Assembly (NCBI RefSeq): GCF_050436995.1
Contig: NC_134757.1
Location: 3,050,501 to 3,114,500, forward strand
DNA: 64,000 bases
Source: Anticarsia gemmatalis
Taxonomy: Eukaryota > Arthropoda > Insecta > Lepidoptera > Erebidae
Reading direction: 5' to 3'
Part shown: one piece after another, positions 10,101 to 21,258 of the stretch
How positions within the stretch are numbered: position 1 is the stretch's first letter
Layout of the letters: each line of letters opens with the position of its first letter
The notes under the pieces: generated by a model
Databases searched by the model: none
The model's input: the letters and a program-made list of their open reading frames with translations, nothing else
What the model was told of the DNA's origin: nothing
Made by a program: the position numbers and the translations under genes

Positions 10101-13100
10101 TTAAGAGCTCATCTTAATATGTAAGTACTTACATATTATTATATGAAATAAGATCAACCAATTTTGTTCTTTAGGTTTGAATAAATAGGTACACGACTTA
10201 TGTTAAAATATATTGTTGCACGATATTTGCGTGCACGTTTTGTGTCTTGTACGCACTTATTTTAAGTACACAGTGCACATCACACAAACGCTTTATAGTC
10301 CTTAAATACAGAATAGTAGGTCCAAAAGTTTTACAGCTTAATGAAGTTCATGAAAACGTTTGGGCAAGTTCAAGTGAATTTAACAAAATAAAAACGTAAT
10401 AATAGTCTCAAAAATATTTGTATTATTACGTGGTTACATTTTCATTCACTGATCATTTGTCCTTTCCCCATAGAAAGTTAGATCACAAGGCTTAATTTTT
10501 ATATTCTCTAGTATACCCACATACACTGACTTTTACACATACCTAAACGCGTACATAAACTCCCATTATGCATTATTATAAAATCCCCTTTTGTTATAGA
10601 GAATACATATTATAATTCCATTTTCTTTATTTAATAATCTATCTTGTAAATGCAGGTTGCGTGAAGAAAACATGACATTGACGGACGTGCGGCGCGACTA
10701 TGAGGAGGTGTGCGAGCGACTGTGTGCCAGCGACCGGGCGCTAGACGAGGCGCGGCGCGACGCTGAGACTTACCGACGTAGGAACAAAATTATGGGGGAA
10801 CAAGTCGCTACTTTGGAGAACGAGGTAACCTTTTACCTAATTTTATTGAGTATGTGACTTAAATGTTTGTAAACTGTCGAGATTTGATAATTTAATAATA
10901 ATATTAAATTGCTTGGCGGGTATTAAACGTAATGTGAATTTAAAAGTTTACGATACGTTATTTATTTGCTGGCCGCTGTTTCGACCGAATTGCATCGACT
11001 GTACTGTCTTAGGTATACTAACTTTATAGCTTTTTCCGCGGTTACACATGCAAAGAGATTACTTATCATCCTAAGATATATGCTGATTGATGAACAATGT
11101 TGTTAAAGTACCCAGTATCTTTCTAGTTTTTTTGTTTTTTAATTAACTCCCTGATTCACTGCTTGTGTCTCGTGTACTCTTACAAACATATAATATTCGT
11201 AATAAACTTAAAACATATGCCTTATGGTAATCAATAATTTAAATATAAATCCTCGCTTTCAGAAACTAACCCTTCAAGAGTTACTATCGAAGTCCAAAGC
11301 GGAGTGTCACCGTATCAACGAGATGTACGCAACGCGTCAGTCGGCGCTGTTGGAACAGAACGAGGCGCTGAAGGCCGAGCACGCCGACCTGTCCGCCAGG
11401 CTGCAGGACCAGGAGGAGTTTGTACAGCAGATGATTAAGGAAAAGGTAGTGTTTTATTTCTAGCGGTCACAAAAGACTATTGTTAGATACCTAAATAGAC
11501 TAGGTATTACTACCTCCGTGACGCAGTGGTTTAAGTTACCACGCCGCAACCATTGCGTCGGGAGGTCGTGGGTTCGATTCCACACGCAACAATTATTTGT
11601 GCGATCCACAAATAATTGTTTCGGTTGTGCCTTGTGTCTGTTGTTTGTATGTTTGTAAAAGTCCCCGCGACAAAAGAGCAATTCTTAGTGCGGAAGTTGT
11701 CATTTTAAATTTAAAAAAAATGAAAGGAATTAATAAAAGTACGAGAGGCAAAAAGGATAGAACAGAGCAACAATTTATGTATCAGCCAAGGATTTCTTCA
11801 AACTATGTTGGACTCGGCTTCCAGTCTTACCGGATGCAGCTGAATGCCAGTATTTATTATGGAGCGACTGCCTATCGGACCTCCACAACCTAGTTACCTG
11901 GGTCATAACTCGATACCTTTATGTAAGACTAGTTGTCAGACTTCAAGCTACTGACGACTGTTTGCCTTCCGAAACACCGAGAGATTCGGAATTTGTAATA
12001 TGGTCACCCATCCATAGAGCAACCTCGGTAAGCGTAACTCAACCTCAAAGATCGATGCGCTCGGCTGTTGTTTACTTATCCTCTCACGAAATGATCAAAT
12101 ACTCTAAGCTTATTTTCTTCACTATTTTGTGCAGGTATTATTGGAGATGGAACTAAAAGACATGTTGAACAAGTCAAACCAGACACAGCTGCGTATGGAC
12201 CGCAGCATCGACATCAGTTACACGGAGGATCAGATGCTCACCGCACTTGATAGTCTTAACGCTGACTCCAGATTCTCACAAGGTATACTTATTATTTACT
12301 TACCATACTTTTTAATATACATATTAACTTGGAAAACATATTATTGTTTAGTTAATGCTATGAACTTATTTTTAATAGCTGGGAAAATGTTTACCTACAT
12401 AAAATGACGTCTTATTCACATGGGAGTAGACAGAGATTGCAGTGACTCCTAGAAAATTATTTTGCCGTGAAGCAAAAGAAGGAATATAGTTTATGAATGT
12501 GTATGATCACATTCGTACACTTTTAACTTCTTTTAAACTTATCTGAGTGCCTAGGGAATTTTATCATTAAATTCCTTTAAGACGTCTTTATCGCTCAAAC
12601 CTGAATTATATCGAATTTTTTGATTCTCATATATTTGGCTAGACGCGCCAATGGAACCTTCTGTTCTACTTTCCTATAAACACAAATCCATCGATAAAAT
12701 AACTAACACTAGGCTCTTAGATATATAAAAGAATCACCTCATAATGATCATTATTTATAGCCATCTAGATTTGTAATGTCTCTTGTGTTGTCAATGCTTA
12801 TAAGCTGAAGCTCTTTGTTACCTACACATTTACGTCAATAAAAGGTTTATGCGAATATATAAGTGATGTTTGCTTCTGCTGTGGTTGTCAGAAAACAGAA
12901 TTTGGTATGGCTATCACGGCCAGTTTCTTCATACAAATCTAAAGTAGCCGGTAAAGCCATTGAAGTTTACTTGACTTTTTTTTGTAATAAAGGCAAATCT
13001 CTTTCTTCATAAAACTATCAGTTAAACTGTGAAGAAACTAATTTGACTGTAATTTTTCTTTACCCCTTTATACAGGGTGTAAAAGACAGTCTACCGAAAA

Positions 13101-16100
13101 CGAAAAAAAAATGATTCTAGACACGATTCTGGTGCTGATGGCGCTGAAAATTTTCATCGCTTTTTTCTTGATTTTTCCGAATTTTTATGCGTTTTTTTTT
13201 ACATTTTTTGGTATTATTTCGTTAATACTACACAATGCAACATGAATATGAAAAAAATCCGCCATATTACTGTTTTTCACAAAAAACAGCAATGGATTAA
13301 AACAACGTATAAATTTGCTATCAGCTGTTCGGCCAACGACACCGCGCCGGCGCGGCGGCGGCCGCGACGGTCGACGCCACGCCGCGTACCTACGCGCGCC
13401 ACACAGATACGATTACACACACAGCCGTCACCCTCACACTCACTAGTATGCAGCGTTACTGAGTATTTGTTCTATGTTAAAAATGAAAATGACATAGGTA
13501 ATTATCCCGCTCTCCGATAAAAGGTAAATTCATAAGATTTAAAATGTGTGATATCTTATTATTACACGTACAAATACATACAGAACGACAAAAAATCCTA
13601 TTGATATTCTTTAGCGCTATAAAAATCTCTAATAAACAATTTAACATGTATTGTCGCTTTGTTCCATTTGTTCTTGCAAAATTTTATTCGATATTTACAC
13701 GCTCATTCATACTTCATACAAGCGCGGTGCGACTCGAAAAGTAGATGGCCGTACTGACGCGTGACGCCGCGACCGCGCGTGGATGTTACATAGATGGGAT
13801 ACGGCAAAATGGATGCTAAGCAATTCTCCGGGGATTATGAATTATGATAAGTTAGTTTCTCTGATAAGAATATTAATGGATATTGATTGTTATCATTGTT
13901 ATGTACCTACAATTTTATGGTTTAATTAAATAAACGTTTCGTGTTTATTTTATTTAGGTACTTTAATCTGATTTTATGTTATAAATATCAAAGTATTTTA
14001 AACTTACATCAATAATGTTTGTAATGTTATTTGGTATTTGAATAAAACTACAATGCAACAACGAGTAACAACTGTTACAAGTAAAAATAGTAATGCCACA
14101 TCAATATTTTATTGAATCTAATCTCTCGCTGGGATCCTAACTCGTCGCTCGTCACCAAATCGGCGGCGCGCGCGCGGACGGCGCGGAGGGAGCGGGTGGC
14201 GCGGGCGAGGGGCGGTGCGAGTGAGCGGAGATGCGCCGGCGGCTCTCTTTGATTAATAGTTCGAGCAATTCGCTCGCGGAAGACGGAAGCTCTTCACCGG
14301 TGTCGTTCGTTATGTCCTATTCGTCGTGTCGTGTGTGAACTGTTGTTTATTATTACTTGTTATTGTTCCGGTTTTGAGTTGTTAGTGTTTTTATTGTTAT
14401 TATTTTTGTTGTTATTGTTTTCGAAGTGCAGTTGTGTTCGTAAATAGGAAGAAATGTTGATGTGTTATGTATGGTGAACCACGTGGGAGTGCACGGCGTG
14501 ATCTGCACCTGTATGTCCGGATCCAAAGGTACTCAAACTCTCGTCATACACCAAGTAATTGCGTGTTGATAGACATTGATAACAATTTGTTTTAGCACTT
14601 CCTTATTATTGGTTACGTTTTGCTATTATTGTTTGATTTCACGTAAGCCAAGTAGGTACCTACCTACTTACAATTTTACTATGAGCTATTGTAACATACG
14701 GGCCTACTTACGATACCATAAACGATACATAAGATTGTTGTACAATGATAGCGTTGCATACTAGTGAGCGCATAGACGTGGTGGTACGCGTACGTACCTA
14801 CGACGCGTCGCGACATGTCGTCGCTCAGCGCGCCGCCGCCGCCAGAAATCTCGTAGGCATGCGCGGAGATACATCGCGTTGTTCACTATACATTGAACGC
14901 TCAAAAATGACTAACTCGGGAACCAATCATTTCCGAGAAATATCGTTGGAGTAAATTTCGCGCATACAGTGTCACAAACTTACCAGTAAAGTTTTCGGTT
15001 AGCTGTCATTTACACCCTGTATATACTGTTTTTCACAAAAAACAGCAATGGATTAACCATTGCTGTTTTTTGTGAAAAACAGTAATATGACGGTTTTTTT
15101 TTCATATTCATGTTGCATTGTGTAGTATTAACGAAGTAATACCAGAAAAAATAAAAAAAAACGCATAAAAAATCGGAAAAATCAAGAAAAAACCGATGAA
15201 AATTTTCAACGCCATAAGCACCAGAATCGTGTCTAAAGTCATTTTTTTTCGTTTTCGGTAGGCTGTCGTTTACACCCTGTATAGCCAAAGGGCTTTTACT
15301 TTTGATAAAGAAACTGGTCGTCAGCTAAAGAAAACTAAGCAAGGAAACCCGTTACAGAAGTATTTTTTTTGTTAACCACAGCAGTGAAAACTTATATTTG
15401 AATAGGACCTTACTTCTAACCAACATAACAATTGTTTCATATTCATAGACAACCGTATCCTAGACGAAGAGTCGTTTATAAACGCATTAAAGGAAGACCA
15501 GGGTAGATCGACAAACATGTCGTTGTTCGACGAGATAAGGCTCAGTTTCTGCAACGTATCGCGGCACAATCACTCAGGCATCAACAGTATTAACGACAAA
15601 CATCTCGACTCGTTCACTTGCGACAAAATATTTGATAATTCCTTCACTGCGATGGCTACGCAGACAGACATTGAACCTTGTATGTTTGACATTAAAGCAC
15701 ATTTCGGAACGACAGTAAGCACACAAACTGATTGCGAAAATAAACTACATTTTGGTATGCAAACTGATTTTGAGTATGTTGAAAGAGATAATGTCATTAA
15801 AAAAAATGAAATATCGAGTCAAACTCAATGTAAACCTTATAATAAGTGCATTAAAGCTCAAATTCCTAAATACACTCAGACAGATGAAGAGTCAAACAAT
15901 AACAATCACAGTTCAAAATGCCTAGAATGTGAAAAGATAAATAAATATACGGCTAAGTTAGAAAGAGACGTACATATGTCTCATTGCACCGTATCTGAAA
16001 TGCAAAAAGAATTGGAGAGATATGAAGGTAATTTGAATGTGCTTCAGAAGTTTGTTGACGAAGGGAACGAGAGGAATAGTGTTTTGCAAGCTATAATAAA

Positions 16101-17823
16101 GAGTTTACAAGCTAAGATTGGGATATTGGAGACAGCTTGCGATAAGCAAAGGGCGAGGCTTGATAGCTTGGACAATGATATCGCTGTGAAAACTATGTGT
16201 GGTACGCATTATTGCTGATTTTTTATGTAATACTCCGAAATTGGTGATGGTTATTTAAATTGTCCGTATTTATGTAAAAAGGAAACATAGCAAATACATA
16301 TTTTTGAGATATCAAAGGTTTTAAAAAACATGTCTATACTATCAATTCCGGTTGGTTCTGTTCAGCTCTTTGTAAACCCTTTATCTGAGGCTTTATCTTG
16401 AAAATTAAAGGTTAGGATACCTTATTTGTTGACCACTGTTGATGTAATTCGATCGAAGCGTCGGGAAAACGAAGAAGGTATCCTAACCTTTAATTTTCGA
16501 TCGTGTTTAAGACCCGTCGCATTATAATATTATGTGTACAATCGTTTAGAGGTATACGTTGATTATCCCGTAATGAAACGTGTACGTGTACGTGCACGGT
16601 ATAGCTTTAGTTTTCTTTAACGACAAAAGGTCGTATGTGTGATATGTTTTTCGGAGTATTACATCGTTTTGTTTCTGTGTGTCGTCCTATTGGTGGCGGT
16701 TCACTTTTAGTTTGAGCAGTTTTGTGTTTTAGGTATATTTGTTTGTTGTTTTTATGTTGGGATATATTAATATAAGTATCTAATATAAGTTTAGTAAATA
16801 ATATAATAGTTATTTGTGTAGACTAAGTAGCGTTTAAGAATAAAGACTGAACACTATCTGTAGATATTGCTGAAAAAATAAATTTCGACAATATTTATCG
16901 AAAAGTAGTGATTTTATGTTGTAATAAATTAATTCTGTATTTTGAACTAGTACTTAGATAACATGTAATCAATTAAGAAAAATGTTTTATGTACTTTTAC
17001 AGATATTTTAGATACCGTATATTAAGTTTAGTATTAGTATAATAGTACTAATAATAAGTAGTATAGATATTCAAGTTGTCTTCCATACAAGTTAATTAAT
17101 CTACTTTGTATATTGTAGATCAATCGACGGTGGCTACACAAGCCGATGTTCCATGCTTGGACTGCGAGAAACGAAACGCGGTCGTACCACACCGTAGTAT
17201 CAGGAAATTCTTCTGGTAAGTGTATAACCATTAATATGTTAGTACGATAAAAATTAAGGAATTTTGTTTGATAAGCCAAACGTTTGGGTGGTATTCAATT
17301 GGTCACAATACTGTAAAACTCTAAGGCTCTATAATTTGACTCACCAATTAAAAGCTTTTGTCAAAATCCACAATTTGGACACTTTAAAATCCATTGATTT
17401 CTGAGTGAAAAGACACAGAGTAACACAGTTTAATTACCTTAAAACTCGATTTCGTCTATTATGTAAAGTCATCTAAAGCGACTATCCAATGGCGGATCAT
17501 CGGATTAATATCGACAGTAAGATCATTATTTTACCCAAAAGTAGTTCTTGTATCCCAATACCCATCCCAACCGAATCCTTTCCCTCCTTATCTCTGACAA
17601 CAACCTCTCATCCACAGTGTATAATTGCAGGACGTCATTCAAATGCCTGTTCCAAGTGTTCGCGGTGCTCTGCTTCATATGCGCTGTGTCGGTGCTGTAC
17701 GGAGTCAGCACTCGCGCGCGCCCCGCATGTCCTCGAGACACCGTGCCTTGGAGCTGGCTGCATGCACAAGAGATTGTGGACCTACTCCTCAGAATAGAGT
17801 ATGTTGCCGATGTGCCTATGTGA
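5752..17823 (+). CDS. KASH5/CCDC155-like KASH-domain protein, 11 exons, 679 aa
   Basis: Predicted outer-nuclear-membrane LINC protein linking SUN proteins to dynein/microtubules. Exons: 5752-5785, 5865-5976, 7542-7673, 9210-9271, 9964-10120, 10656-10824, 11263-11445, 12135-12282, 15449-16201, 17119-17215, 17631-17823; all junctions GT-AG, total 2040 nt in frame. Residues about 12-90 match the degenerate EF-hand module of vertebrate KASH5 (ALQIFDYCGAESTGTLRVD, then LLDPDEDNPEI); the loop lacks normal calcium ligands. Coiled coils follow at about 115-315 and 485-580. Six TQT-like motifs lie at about 403, 424, 436, 456, 475 and 590. One membrane span at 621-641 (CLFQVFAVLCFICAVSVLYGV) precedes a 38-residue tail ending EYVADVPM, placed like a KASH peptide. 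It has one Cys (649). The tail does not match the usual PPPx ending, so KASH function is inferred from architecture. The alternative is an LRMP/IRAG2-type protein, but these lack the N-terminal module. Confidence 0.75.
6951..7187 (+). mobile_element. tRNA-derived SINE, copy 1
   Basis: Lies in intron 2 of the KASH5-like gene. Contains an intact RNA polymerase III box A (TGGCGCAGTGG, 6962-6972) and box B (GGTTCGATTCC, 7014-7024), a tRNA-unrelated body and an A-tract of about 31 bases ending at 7187. Resembles the tRNA-derived SINEs known from noctuid moths. A target-site duplication is not clear. A second, more diverged copy is at 11508-11721. Confidence 0.88.
7802..8037. mobile_element. MITE with ATTGGCCATAGTTAAA termini
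   Basis: Non-autonomous TIR element of about 236 bp in intron 3. The left end (ATTGGCCATAGTTAAA, then GGATCCAACCCACAC) and the right end (GTGTGGGTTGGATC, then TTTAACTATGGCCAAT) are inverted copies with a small gap. No coding capacity. The superfamily cannot be assigned because the flanking duplication is unclear. Confidence 0.75.
8419..8659 (-). mobile_element. Non-autonomous Helitron, minus orientation
   Basis: Read on the minus strand it begins TCTATACTAATATTATAAAG and ends GGTCAGCTAG, i.e. 5'-TC and 3'-CTAG (CTRR), inserted between A and T with no target duplication. These are Helitron hallmarks. Body and termini match the copy at 21259-21514. This is a common short Lepidopteran repeat. 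Lies in intron 3 of the KASH5-like gene. Confidence 0.8.
9596..9837. mobile_element. GC-rich MITE with TAAGGCTGG termini
   Basis: About 242 bp in intron 4, bounded by inverted TAAGGCTGGTTTTATAGCTA ends (right end GCGTAGCTATAAAACCAGCC then TTA). The interior is dense in CGCG words (CGCGCG, GCGCGC), in sharp contrast to the AT-rich surroundings. No open frame. The possible TTA/TAA target suggests a Harbinger-type relative, but that is weak. Confidence 0.8.
11508..11721 (+). mobile_element. tRNA-derived SINE, copy 2 (degraded)
   Basis: Same family as 6951-7187, in intron 7. Box B GGTTCGATTCC is intact at 11571-11581, but box A has a substitution (TGACGCAGTGG). The tail is reduced to a short A-rich run broken by TTT. 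Shorter and more diverged than copy 1, so it is the older insertion. Confidence 0.85.
11740..12060 (+). repeat. Lepidopteran dispersed repeat fragment
   Basis: Contains the phrases TCGGCTTCCAGTCTTACCGG and GGAGCGACTGCCTATCGGAC, which I recognise as belonging to a very common Lepidopteran interspersed repeat. It lies directly downstream of SINE copy 2 and just before exon 8 of the KASH5-like gene. Ends are not sharp. Small open frames here are shadows. Confidence 0.6.
12895..13072 (-). repeat. Dispersed repeat interrupted by the 2-kb TIR element
   Basis: The reverse complement (TTAACTGATAGTTTTATGAA ... TATGAAGAAACTGGCCGTG) matches 19110-19300 and, in part, 9485-9595. A short related stretch resumes at 15282-15335 (GATAAAGAAACTGGTCGTC), so the 13073 element may have landed inside or next to an older copy of this family. 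Confidence 0.55.
13073..15019 (+). mobile_element. 2-kb non-autonomous TIR element, copy 1
   Basis: Lies in intron 8. Starts CAGGGTGTAAAAGACAG and ends CTGTCATTTACACCCTG (inverted repeats of about 25 bp), flanked by TA on both sides, which suggests a TA target. No transposase frame is present. The interior holds CpG-rich blocks (13325-13415 and 14155-14240) and a candidate first exon (14471-14528). A second copy with the same layout is at 54852-57021. The superfamily is not established; the TA target would fit Tc1/mariner-like elements. Confidence 0.82.
14471..14528 (+). other. Candidate captured first exon inside TIR element (copy 1)
   Basis: ATG opens a 19-codon frame (MVNHVGVHGVICTC...) that ends in AAAG followed by a GTACTC donor-like site. 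It sits downstream of a CpG-rich block and a T/G-rich leader with no stop-free upstream extension, the layout of a gene's 5' end. The second copy (56255-56312) keeps ATG, length and donor but differs at four bases, all changing the amino acid. Coding use is therefore unproven and selection is not evident. Confidence 0.35.
15022..15281 (-). mobile_element. Snap-back fragment of the TIR element's left end
   Basis: Begins with a 28-bp word from inside the element (TACTGTTTTTCACAAAAAAC...), a 5-nt spacer, and the same word inverted (15024-15051 against 15057-15084, perfect). It continues as the reversed left end of the element to a CCCTG terminus at 15279. It abuts the normal right end of copy 1. 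Together with 13073 this gives the locus inverted outer ends of about 230 bp. Absent from copy 2. Confidence 0.8.
16400..16498. repeat. Inverted repeat, 24-bp perfect arms
   Basis: Arms 16400-16423 and 16475-16498 are exact reverse complements (GAAAATTAAAGGTTAGGATA, then CCTT), with a 51-nt spacer. In intron 9 of the KASH5-like gene. Could be a tiny MITE or a template-switch product. Confidence 0.85.
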
Positions 17824-19110
17824 ATTAAGTGTGGAAATTATGTGTAAGCCGAGTGCAGCTGTGTAGTGCTCAATCGTATATGGGACTTTTTAAGTGTCTT
17901 AAAAGATCTTGTTATGGTCATTTATGATGATCATAATTATATTGATAGATTGGTAAAAAAATTACTCCAACATTTTGAACTTAGTTTTTAATCGTCTAAC
18001 TATATCGGAAAAACAATTTTCCGATACGGTTAGCTGACGATAATAGAAATGATTCGCTTTAAAAAAACATGAAAATAATTTCATTCTGGCAACACTGATC
18101 ACGTGTGTTGCTATTGGCATAAAATAGGTGTTTGGATAAAAAATATGTGTAAAGTTGTAATATGACATTGAAGTCACCTTTTATATGTCAATGATGGTAT
18201 ATATTCAGCAATCAATTCATATTATATGAACGAGTATTGTACTATTAAGATATTTTCAAGACAAAAAAGTGGTTGTATTTTTTGACAAAGTTTTCTGAGT
18301 AATTTTTTATGAGTAATATTAAATTGGCCTCCTGTTTGTAAAAATATGAAGAATATTTTAGGATTGCTTGTCAATTTATAAATAAATACGCATTTAAAAG
18401 TTGGTAGAGACCAAATTGTTTCTAAAATTACTTGAATAAGGCTGATTTAAAAAAGAAAATTTACAAAATATAAAGCCGCGGGTAGACGGTATATTCCTTT
18501 CACTTGTAACATAATTTTATACCAAAAAAACTTAATTTTGCATTTATTTTATAATTACTATGTAAAATAGTTTTTAAAATATAATTTTAATTCTTAATCT
18601 TAACTGCATTTACTAATATGTAAATAAGTTTACGATTATTTTATTTGATTTCTTTAAACTAATGCTTTAATTAATTCTTTGAATGTGCCTTTTTCTACTT
18701 AAGACAATAATATTAATATAATAATATCTTCCTTCAAACATCTTGCATTATGGCCTTACCAAATATTTTCATGTAAAAGTGTACTACATACACATATTAT
18801 TTTATATTACATTGCCTTGCATGAGTAAAAACCTTTTGAATAATAATTTATTATTCTTAGGTAATGCATAACAATCAGTTTCAAAATACCTAAAGCTATT
18901 CAGCTGAAATTTGGTATTATAGTATCAAAAAACATAGCATGTTATAATTGAATGGGATTCTAATGGGACGAATGCCTTAGCCATATCACACCTTTCTGGC
19001 GAGTTAAAATAAATAACTTAAACATTTTACTGTCCCCATGCTACATGGTCCTAGGTAATGACAGCATACATAAACCGTAACCGTAATGACATATACAGCC
19101 AATTTTTTCA
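17824..19110. other. 3' flank of KASH5-like gene, mostly plain AT-rich DNA
   Basis: 3' UTR and intergenic sequence. An AATAAA-type word occurs near 18382 (ATAAATAAATACG) as a possible poly(A) signal. An imperfect inverted repeat around 17989-18041 (TATCGGAAAA / TTTTCCGATA) may be a small hairpin. No supported gene. Confidence 0.4.
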
Positions 19111-19300
19111 TCAAAAATAACAGCTCAAGTATAAAGGTAAAATAAAAATGGCAGTCAAATTTGTTTCGTCACGAATTTACTGATAGTTATATGAAGAAAC
19201 ATATTTATTTTTACTAAACAAATGTCAAGAAAAGGTCAGCTTTAGCGGTTACTTTAAATAATAATATGTATGAAGAAACTGGCCATTAGTCCCCCACAAA
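19110..19300 (+). repeat. Dispersed repeat, second copy
   Basis: Shares TTTCATCAAAAATAACAGCT, CACGAATTTACTGATAGTT and TATGAAGAAACTGGCC with the repeat at 12895-13072 (opposite strand) and with 9485-9595. Non-coding. Confidence 0.55.
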
Positions 19301-19610
19301 GGCGGGTCGGCGTCATAGCCCTTTGCATTTCGTTCCAAACTTTAAAAAATGGTTACACATTTTATAATATTTTTAAGGAATCGGTAACATTTTTCCCATG
19401 TCAAGTGGCCAGTGTTAACCCTATTAGAAATAAAAACTATATATCATAAATATTCGTGTTAAAATTCTTAAGATATAAGTGTCAAATCAATTTCTGTGAT
19501 AGAACAGTGCCAGTGAATTAGTTGTTAGTTATAACATACATTTTATTTTGATAAGACTTTTGCGATGACTAGATATTCGTTCGACAGTTGTAGAAATTTA
19601 TAACAAACTT

Positions 19611-19980
19611 GCTCAGGCTATGCCATTTATTTCTTAAATAATGTTTGAAATTATAATTATCACAGACTGAAACATTTTAACAGGCACTTATATGCTTTAA
19701 ATAGAGGCCGCCCGCGACTTTGTCCGAGTGGAAACCCTTCCTGTGTAAATCCCAATCCCTCGGGAACTCCGGGATAAAAATAGCCTATGTGTTATTCTAG
19801 GTTCAGCTAGGTAGCTGAACCTAGAATAACACATAGGCTATTTTTATACATACCAATTTTCAACGCAATCGGTTTAGTAGTATTTGCGTGAAAGAGAGTA
19901 GGATTGCTCAGGCTATGTCATTTATTTCGTAAATAATGTTGAAATTATAATCAGACTGAAACATTTTATCAGGCAAGCTT
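19611..19980. repeat. Direct duplication flanking a repeat with a perfect palindrome
   Basis: A segment of about 85 bp (TTGCTCAGGCTATG ... AGACTGAAACATTTTA ... CAGGCA) at 19611-19685 recurs with small differences at 19907-19976. Between them lies a dispersed-repeat fragment (GCCCGCGACTTTGTCCG ...) containing a perfect palindrome with 33-bp arms at 19776-19808 and 19813-19845 and a 4-nt spacer. Confidence 0.75.
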
Positions 19981-21258
19981 TAATTTAAAAGAACTTTGCT
20001 AAACTATAGCTTAAGTAAATTACAAATTGGTTTAAGAAGCATTGTCGAACGAATACCTAGTCACATTATAACGTTTATATAAGTTTTAAAGTATGACATT
20101 TTCAAATTAACAGATAGTATTTACCAAAAATTATATGTTAAAATATATTTGCGTTGTTTATAAATGGTTAGTGTTAATGTAAAAGTTTTGTTGATAGAGT
20201 ATGGGAAAATCAATTAAACACTTATCCTGGGTTTTATTCATTTATTTCCTTTTTTGTATGAGGGTCGGTAAAAACTTAAGATCAAAATGATGGGCCCTTA
20301 ACACATAAGTAAATAAATTAAATCGCGTCCTTTAAAAAACTCAAACTAAGGCCTAAAAATTGTAAAATTTCTTTAGACTAAAGGAAAATATCAGTTTTCT
20401 AACGATTTTCTCAACATTATCACGTCTTTTTACATATTAAATTAACTTATTGCGGCATTTCTCTTTTCCATATTTTATCAATAAAACCTTGAGTAAGATA
20501 TTTTAAATTTACCATTAGTATTGCAAGAACAAAAAACTTTAATGTTCTTAATATGTTATAAACAAACTAACACAGCATTTACTATGCATTTATTTTTAGT
20601 AGATACGTAAATACTAATAGAAATATCGATTATTTGTAACAACAAATCGAATCGGAAATCGATGTTATATCGATACAGACTCGATAGTTGGTACATCACT
20701 ACAATTTAGTTAAGTTTGCAAAACTTGTATGTATGTTGCACTTTGTGTTAGAATATTTTAATTCATTTTATGTCACATCACTAGTTGTGGTCACAAGCCT
20801 AAGTGTCGCCCTCTACCGAGACTTTTACATACACTTGGAAGTTGTGATTACAACCAGTGAAATATTATTTTTGTTTCTATTGTATTCATTTTAGTCATTT
20901 ATCTATAACAATAAACTGAATCTTCCTTCTTTTTGGTGTTTTAATTGTTCTTTTGAATTTTTTCGAGTTCGAACCATCGACGGGAGGTGCCAACTTATAC
21001 AACTTGGCTATCTCTGCTCTGAGAAATATTACTTCCACAAAAAAAGGTTTGTTGAGGAATCAAATGCCAAGTAGACCGCGTAGCAACACTGCCGAAACAT
21101 CCTTTTCGAAACCATTTCGTCGTTTTTACGGGCCCCTATTTGAGAGTCTCTGGATAGGACTAGAACGCTAAAATGTTCGTTATCTGGTAAGCGGGCACAG
21201 GTGATTCTTAGTGTTTGATTATACGCTAACGTGTAAGAAATGTTGACCGTCAGTCATA

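Noticed and set aside
13242..13520. Arg/Pro-rich frame in the CpG-rich block of the TIR element
   Set aside because: The frame is not preserved in copy 2 beyond the GC-rich stretch, so coding is not supported.
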